Assembly: GCA_027943335.1 (NCBI GenBank)
Contig: BSBK01002086.1
Coordinates: 145,001-209,000, forward strand
Source of the DNA: Chamaecyparis obtusa
Taxonomy: Eukaryota; Streptophyta; Pinopsida; Cupressales; Cupressaceae
Length of the DNA: 64,000 nt
Reading direction: 5' to 3'
In this document: in pieces, positions 59,509 through 64,000 of the stretch
Position numbering within the stretch: position 1 is the stretch's first letter
Layout: every line of letters starts with the position of its first letter
Notes under the pieces: generated by a model
Seen by the model: the letters and a program-made list of their open reading frames with translations, nothing else
What the model was told of the DNA's origin: nothing
Database searches by the model: none
Position numbers and translations under genes: made by a program

Positions 59509-60276
59509 TAGACCTTAGTACCCCAACCTAAAGATAAGAATGTTATCGGTACTAAGTGGATATTCAGGAACAAGCAAAATGAGAATGGAGAAGTGACAAG
59601 AAATAAAGCTAGATTGGTATGCAAAGGATATGCACATGAGGAAGGCATAGACTATGGTGAAACCTTTGCACCTGTTGCTAGATTGGAAGGAGTCAGAATG
59701 CTACTTGCATATGCTGCACACAAGAAATTCAAGGTATATCAAATGGATGTCAAGTCAGCATTTCTGAATGGAATACTTGAAGAAGAAGTCTACATAGAAC
59801 AACCTAAAGGGTTTGTTGATCCAGAAAAGAAAGATATGGTATGTAGAATACCTAAAGATTTATATGGTTTGAAGCAAGCACCGAGAGCCTAGTATGAGAG
59901 GCTGTATACTTATTTTTTAAGTATAGGAATTGTAAGAACAAGTGAAAACAACAATTTGTATATCAAAGGAGATACTAATGATACAATTCTTATTACTGAA
60001 ATATTTGTAGATGATATCATATTTGGAGGTCAAGATCAAAAATGTAAAGCCTTTGCTAATGATATGAGGAATGAATTTGAAATGTCTATGTTTGGAGAGA
60101 TTAAGTTCTTTCTTGGACTACAAGTGATTCAGTTGAGTGATGGGATATTCATCACACAGTCTAAATACATAAAAGAAGTATTGAAAACATTTGGCATGGA
60201 AGATGCTAAACCTGTGGGAACATTGATGGCTATTGGATGTAAATTGACTAAGGAAGATGAAACTACAGAGGTGAAC
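59509..60276 (+). pseudogene. pol: Copia C reverse transcriptase
   Basis: [73 protein letters not shown] and FVDDIIFGG (Asp codons 60010-60015) appear in order. TAG replaces TGG at 59509 and 59890 (A keeps TGG at both) and TAG replaces CAG at 60277. C preserves the stretch IQLSDGIFITQSKYIKEVLK that A lost at its 15.7-kb insertion, so it serves as the reference for that junction. Confidence 0.9.
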
Positions 60277-60957
60277 TAGACACTATACTGATCAATGATT
60301 GGTAAGCTAATGTATGTAGTTCATAGTAGACCAGACATAGCACATGATGTGGGAATAGTTGCTAGATTTTCTGCTAATCCTAGAGAATCACACATGATTG
60401 CTACTAAAAGAATCTTAAGATACCTAAAGAAAATAGAGGACTATGGATTATGGTATCCTAAGGAAGGAAAGTTTGAACTCAGAGTCTATACCAACGCTAA
60501 TTGGGCTGGAAATGTGGATGATAGAAAAAGCACCACTGGAGGAGCATTCTTCTTTGGTGAAAGACTTGTTACCTAGACAAGTAAGAAGTAGGCTTGCATT
60601 TCTTAGTCTACAGCCGAAGTAGAGTATGTTGTTGCTCCTACAAACTGTTCAAACATTGCATATATTAAACAAGTTATGGAAGGTATGAATGAGATAATCA
60701 CTGAGCCGGTGATTAGATACTGTGATAACACCAATGCAATTAATATTTCAAAGAATCCACTCATGCATTCTAAAATGAAGCATATATCAATAAAGTATCA
60801 CTACTTGAGAGAACAAGTACAGGAGAATAAAGTTAAGCTAGAGGTTGTTACATCAAAAGAACAACTTGCAGATATATTTACAAAATCTCTACCGAAGGAC
60901 ACATTTGAGTACTTGAGGACTAGACTTGGGGTCCATCCCCTATCTACCAGTCACTAA
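60277..60957 (+). pseudogene. pol: Copia C RNase H
   Basis: MIGKLMYVVHSRPDIAHDVG and LRYLKKIEDYGLWYPKEGKF lead to RVYTNANWAGNVDDRKSTTG, where the first catalytic Asp (as in YTDANW of A) is Asn. TAG codons at 60574 (TGG in A), 60589 and 60604 (CAG in A) follow, then KHISIKYHYLREQVQENKVK, ADIFTKSLPKD and the terminal LGVHPLSTSH shared with A. Confidence 0.88.
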
Positions 60958-61197
60958 GGTGATTCAAATGTTGCATCATCCTAATCTTATCAGAAGATCA
61001 TTCATGTTGATGTAGCATAGTTCACACTTTGGATCATGTCTAAAGCTATGAAAAGTACTGGAATAGATTGGCATATCAGTATACAGAGATACCGAGTATG
61101 CACCAAACAACAGAGAGTTACTTGGCTACTGAAGAGCTATTTGTTTATTTGTTTCTTTGGCATTGTTGTCAAAGGGAGAGATAAAAAATATGAAACA
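60958..61197 (+). other. Copia C 3' untranslated region, truncated
   Basis: Matches A 31733-31970, including the purine tract AAAGGGAGAGA (61171-61181), which corresponds to the inner tract of A and not the one at the LTR. It stops at GAAACA, where copia D begins. Confidence 0.82.
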
Positions 61198-61667
61198 TGT
61201 TAGGAATTTATGATCTTGATAGAGGAAATTCATTTATTATTTATATTATGTTAATAATATTTATTGGTTTGTATTGTTGTGTGCTGCAGAGGAGAAGACA
61301 ATGCCTTGGTGATTGATTGTCTTTCCCTACTCATTCAAATGCATATAAATAAGTATGTGAATGTTCTTGATGTGTAAGGACATGACCCTTCATGGCTTGA
61401 GCCACATCAGGCCATGTGATACGACCATGTCTTTAACCTGCACCATTTCAGATGTGCAATGAAGAGTATATTACGAATAATCATAGTCGATGATTATCGT
61501 AACACATCTAAAGATGTGTTATGATAATCACCGATTATGGTTATCATAACATATCATTCTATAGCAGCGGCTTGGTTAGACTGAACAATCCCAATAACAG
61601 CAGTCGTTATATTATCGACGGGATAGCATATACGATCGGTCAATCAAATTGATACTATAAATTAACA
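61198..61667 (-). mobile_element. 3' LTR of copia D
   Basis: Plus strand TGTTAGGAATTTATG to ATAAATTAACA; on the minus strand it begins TGTTAATTTATAG just after the purine tract and ends CCTAACA. The paired copy would lie beyond the window. A palindromic stretch (ATCATAGTCGATGATTATCG and neighbours, 61475-61555) repeats a GATTATCGTAACACATC phrase. Confidence 0.82.
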
Positions 61668-61678
61668 CTCCCTCTTAG
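61668..61678 (-). other. Polypurine tract of copia D
   Basis: Minus-strand CTAAGAGGGAG directly before TGTTAA, the classic plant copia tract. Confidence 0.88.
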
Positions 61679-62205
61679 TGAGAGAGGATTGATAAGAAAA
61701 GTTATGAGTTTTTATTGAATCCTTGATTTTAACTTGGATCAGTACTTTACTCCTATAATCAATCAAGATTTCCTGCATAATCTGGAACACAAGTTCAACT
61801 TGTCAGAATTCATCACAATCCCTGACTTATTCAGAATTGGATTTAGTGATAAATGTAGGTATTAAGATATTCAGCACAATCTGAATCAAAATGTGAACCT
61901 CTTGTTATCATAACCCCCAAATAATTTAGAACTAGATTAGAGGATAACTATAGCATATAGGTAACAAGATATTCGGCATAATCCGAATTGAAACTTGAAC
62001 CTCGTGTCATCATAACCCCCGACCAATTCAGATTTAGGTTAGAGGATGACTAAAATCAATCTATTGAAGATCATCACCTTAAAATAGTGATTTATACACA
62101 AGAAAGATCATCATCTTTCAATACACAAAATATTGCAATATTAAATTTCAATTTTATTAATGAATATACAAATTACATAAAGAGATAGAATCTCAGCAAT
62201 TTTAA
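61679..62205 (-). other. Copia D 3' untranslated region
   Basis: About 530 non-coding bases between pol stop and purine tract, with a three-unit tandem repeat. Confidence 0.75.
61771..62055 (-). repeat. Three ~100-bp tandem repeats in copia D 3' UTR
   Basis: Units start TCCTGCATAATCTGGAAC (61771), TTCAGCACAATCTGAATC (near 61869) and TTCGGCATAATCCGAATT (near 61971); the last two share GTGAACCTC/TTGAACCTC and CATCATAACCCCC. Confidence 0.82.
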
Positions 62206-63021
62206 TCACAATTTAATCATACCAAATTTTTGCCTGAAGTACTCGATTTTCAACTTCACAAGAGGCTTGGTAAGAATATCAGCATTCTGTTCTTCAATAC
62301 TTATGTAGACGAGTTTGATAATATCTCTGTCTACCATGTCTCTTATATAGTGATAAGGAATCTCTATGTGTTTGGAGTGGTTATGAAAAATTGGGTTTAC
62401 AAAAAGTTTAATGCAACTTTGATTGTCACAATAAACTATTGTAGGTTGTAGTGGCTTAACAAACAATCCAAATAGAAGCTTCCTTAACCATACTGCTTCA
62501 CGAGCACCCATAGATGCAGCCATGTACTCTGCTTCGGTGGAACTCTGAGCAATTGTTGACCTTTTTTTGTTGAACCATGAAATCATTGCAAATCTGAGAC
62601 TGAAGCAACATCCTATAGTACTTTTATGATCAATAGAGTCTCTGACCCAATCAGAGTCAATGAATCCTTGTAGTTGTATCTCAACTTTTTCATACTTCAG
62701 ACCTAATTTAGCTATACCGCATAAGTACCTCAGAATATGTTTAGCAGCAGATAAATGAATCTTCTTAGGTTCAAACATGAAATGGTTTAATACATTCATG
62801 GCATAGCAGATATCTGGATGAGTGTTTACCAAGAACATAAGAGATCCAATTAGTTGTATGTAGTAGGAAGAGTCTGCAGGCTTGGAATCCGCAGCATCTT
62901 CTTTGAGCTTGTGAAGATTAGTTTCCATCAGGGTGGTTAAGGGTTTACATTCCTTGATGCCAAATCTGGTTAATATATCCATAGTGTATTTCCTTTGATT
63001 TAGAAAAATGTTGTCTTCTTT
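62206..63021 (-). CDS. pol: Copia D RNase H and end of RT
   Basis: The open frame (first Met at 62982) includes MDILTRFGIKECKPLTTLME, LIGSLMFLVNTHPDICYAMN, LRYLCGIAKLGLKYEK, then RNase H: FIDSDWVRDSIDHKSTIG (catalytic Asp), SSTEAEYMAAS, VYCDNQSCIKL, HIEIPYHYIRDMV and ADILTKPL. It ends GMIKL at TGA. It continues the frame of 63022-64000 across a single TAG, so real translation would depend on that codon. The order RT then RNase H at the C-terminus is that of copia. Confidence 0.88.
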   Translation of the reverse strand, partial: KEDNIFLNQRKYTMDILTRFGIKECKPLTTLMETNLHKLKEDAADSKPADSSYYIQLIGSLMFLVNTHPDICYAMNVLNHFMFEPKKIHLSAAKHILRYLCGIAKLGLKYEKVEIQLQGFIDSDWVRDSIDHKSTIGCCFSLRFAMISWFNKKRSTIAQSSTEAEYMAASMGAREAVWLRKLLFGLFVKPLQPTIVYCDNQSCIKLFVNPIFHNHSKHIEIPYHYIRDMVDRDIIKLVYISIEEQNADILTKPLVKLKIEYFRQKFGMIKL

Positions 63022-64000
63022 CTATACTACTTCTAATCCTAAGAAGTAATGCAATAGTCCTAGATCTTTCATATCAAATTCATTTGTAAGTTCTTGTTTG
63101 CATTTTGCAATAAGATGATCTTCTCCAGTAATTAGGAGATCATCAACATATAGAACTATAATTACAATTTCTCCTTTGGACATTTTGAAGTATATATTTG
63201 GATCGGCTTCATTCTTGGAGTACCCTAGCTTGGATAGATACTTATCTATGCGTTCATACCAAGCCCTAGGAGCTTGTTTGAGACCATAGAGTGCTTTCTT
63301 CAATTTGCAGACATAATTATTGTCATGGGTGATGAATCCTTTTGGTTGTTCTATGTATACTTCTTCTTCTATGATTCCATTTAGAAATGCTATTTTTACA
63401 TGCATTTGGTGAATCTTCCATCCTTTGGATGTTGCAATGGCTATGATGGTTCTTAGAGATGTGTAACGAGAAACTGGTGCAAATGTTTCTTCATAATCAA
63501 TTCCAGCCTTTTGAGAGAAACCCCTGGCAACAAATTTGGCTTTGTGTTTTTCAATACTGCCATCAGAAGCATATTTGATCTTGAACAACCATCTAGAGGA
63601 GATAACGGTTTTCCCTTTTGGTCTAGGGACTATTTCCCAAACATCATTTTTAATAATAGATTGGTATTCTTTAATCATTGCATCTTTCCATGCTTGACAT
63701 GTTAGGGCTTCTTTTACATTAGTCGGTTCTATTTTAGTCAGTTCTACCATTAGTGCAAGATAACATTTTTGATTCCTTGTTCTTTTATTTGCTTTGGATA
63801 TCTCATCAGGTTCAATATTATTTTCCTCAAACATTTTTCTAGCCCATAAGGGTCTTTTTTTGTTGTTAGAAATGTCAATATCTTCAAGATGAGATGAATC
63901 AGGTTCAAGGTTTTCTATTATGTTTTCTCTTTCATTTTCATTGTAGAGAGTAACATTCTCCCTCTGATTCTCAATTTCATCATATTTTGTAATGTTCTCC
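63022..64000 (-). CDS. pol: Copia D reverse transcriptase, incomplete at window edge
   Basis: The frame is open from the window edge to TAG at 63022-63024 (family members have Gln there). It starts in the integrase-RT linker (KRPLWARK), then NVKEALTCQAWKDAM, WLFKIKYASDGSIEKHKAKF, ARGFSQKAGIDYEETFAPVS, IHQMHVKIAFLNG (the usual QMDVKTAF, here His for Asp in the first RT metal-binding position), [14 protein letters not shown] and LYVDDLLITG (Asp codons 63139-63144). That Asp-to-His change alone could inactivate it. Confidence 0.88.
   Translation of the reverse strand, partial: ENITKYDEIENQRENVTLYNENERENIIENLEPDSSHLEDIDISNNKKRPLWARKMFEENNIEPDEISKANKRTRNQKCYLALMVELTKIEPTNVKEALTCQAWKDAMIKEYQSIIKNDVWEIVPRPKGKTVISSRWLFKIKYASDGSIEKHKAKFVARGFSQKAGIDYEETFAPVSRYTSLRTIIAIATSKGWKIHQMHVKIAFLNGIIEEEVYIEQPKGFITHDNNYVCKLKKALYGLKQAPRAWYERIDKYLSKLGYSKNEADPNIYFKMSKGEIVIIVLYVDDLLITGEDHLIAKCKQELTNEFDMKDLGLLHYFLGLEVV

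Larger units (their letters stand above)
55229..61197 (+). mobile_element. Copia element C, sister of A, 3' end displaced
   Basis: 5' LTR, primer-binding site and the whole gag-pol match element A in order and sequence. The 3' untranslated region stops at 61197, where copia D begins, and no 3' LTR follows inside the window; it should lie beyond D. Many TAG stops, an 11-base loss in the integrase region, an altered zinc knuckle and an altered protease loop make it inactive. Confidence 0.92.
61198..64000 (-). mobile_element. Copia element D, minus strand, runs off the window
   Basis: 3' LTR, purine tract, untranslated region and pol lie in minus order; the rest lies beyond position 64000. Only one stop was found in about 1.8 kb of pol, against more than ten in C, so D is the youngest element here. 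Its LTR (470 bases) and RT are unlike those of A and C. Confidence 0.88.

Noticed and set aside
62206..64000. Endogenous pararetrovirus instead of copia D
   Set aside because: RT precedes a C-terminal copia-type RNase H, with LTR and purine tract present; no movement or coat protein motifs.

Overview
This is repeat-rich land-plant nuclear DNA. Every recognisable coding stretch belongs to a plant LTR retrotransposon (Ty1/copia or Ty3/gypsy), apart from one LINE remnant and one unrecognised decayed reading frame. Primer-binding sites match the 3' end of plant initiator-Met tRNA, and many reading frames are broken by TAG codons at CAG/CTG sites, as expected of methylated plant repeats. The AT-rich composition, deep nesting and old elements suggest a large genome such as a gymnosperm, but no gene fixes the species. 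No intact host gene, rRNA or tRNA gene was found.

Layout. (1) 1-9.7 kb: a decayed SIRE/Maximus-like copia element on the minus strand (candidate LTR 1762-5102; gag-protease remnant 7.8-9.7 kb, resuming at 33.7 kb), peppered with solo LTRs at 101-1315, 1912-2760 and 5972-7265. (2) 9727-33707: copia element A on the plus strand, with a perfect TTCAA target duplication and two ~1.49 kb LTRs. It is split by a 545 bp solo LTR in pol and by a ~15.7 kb compound insertion in the reverse transcriptase. That insertion holds an AT-rich tract with ~347 bp tandem repeats, a LINE RNase H scrap, a Tat-like gypsy gag-protease element on the minus strand (19667-26258), and a second minus-strand element with its own LTR (26259-30935). 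(3) 33.7-39.2 kb: the end of the SIRE-like gag, a plus-strand copia tail with a 987 bp LTR, and an unrecognised broken frame at 36.9-37.6 kb. (4) 39196-53825: decayed gypsy element F (LTRs carry a ~29 bp minisatellite), into whose 5' LTR chromovirus-like gypsy element E (40222-49176, target duplication CATCT) has inserted. E contains its own solo LTR, a 380 bp tandem duplication in RT, and a chromodomain cut off by a copy of the left flank. (5) 53.8-61.2 kb: copia element C, a sister of A, cut at 61197 by (6) copia element D on the minus strand, the least damaged element here, running off the right edge.

Nothing here acts as a working gene system. The value of the window lies in its insertion order and rearrangements: SIRE-like first, then A, then the inserts in A; F, then E, then the solo LTR in E; C, then D. 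Two loci (E and the LTR at 5972) show the left flank duplicated on the inner side of an insertion, which simple integration does not produce. I did not recognise a convincing undescribed functional system. The nearest leads are the decayed frame at 36.9-37.6 kb and the fused gag-protease/coiled-coil frame at 7.8-9.7 kb.
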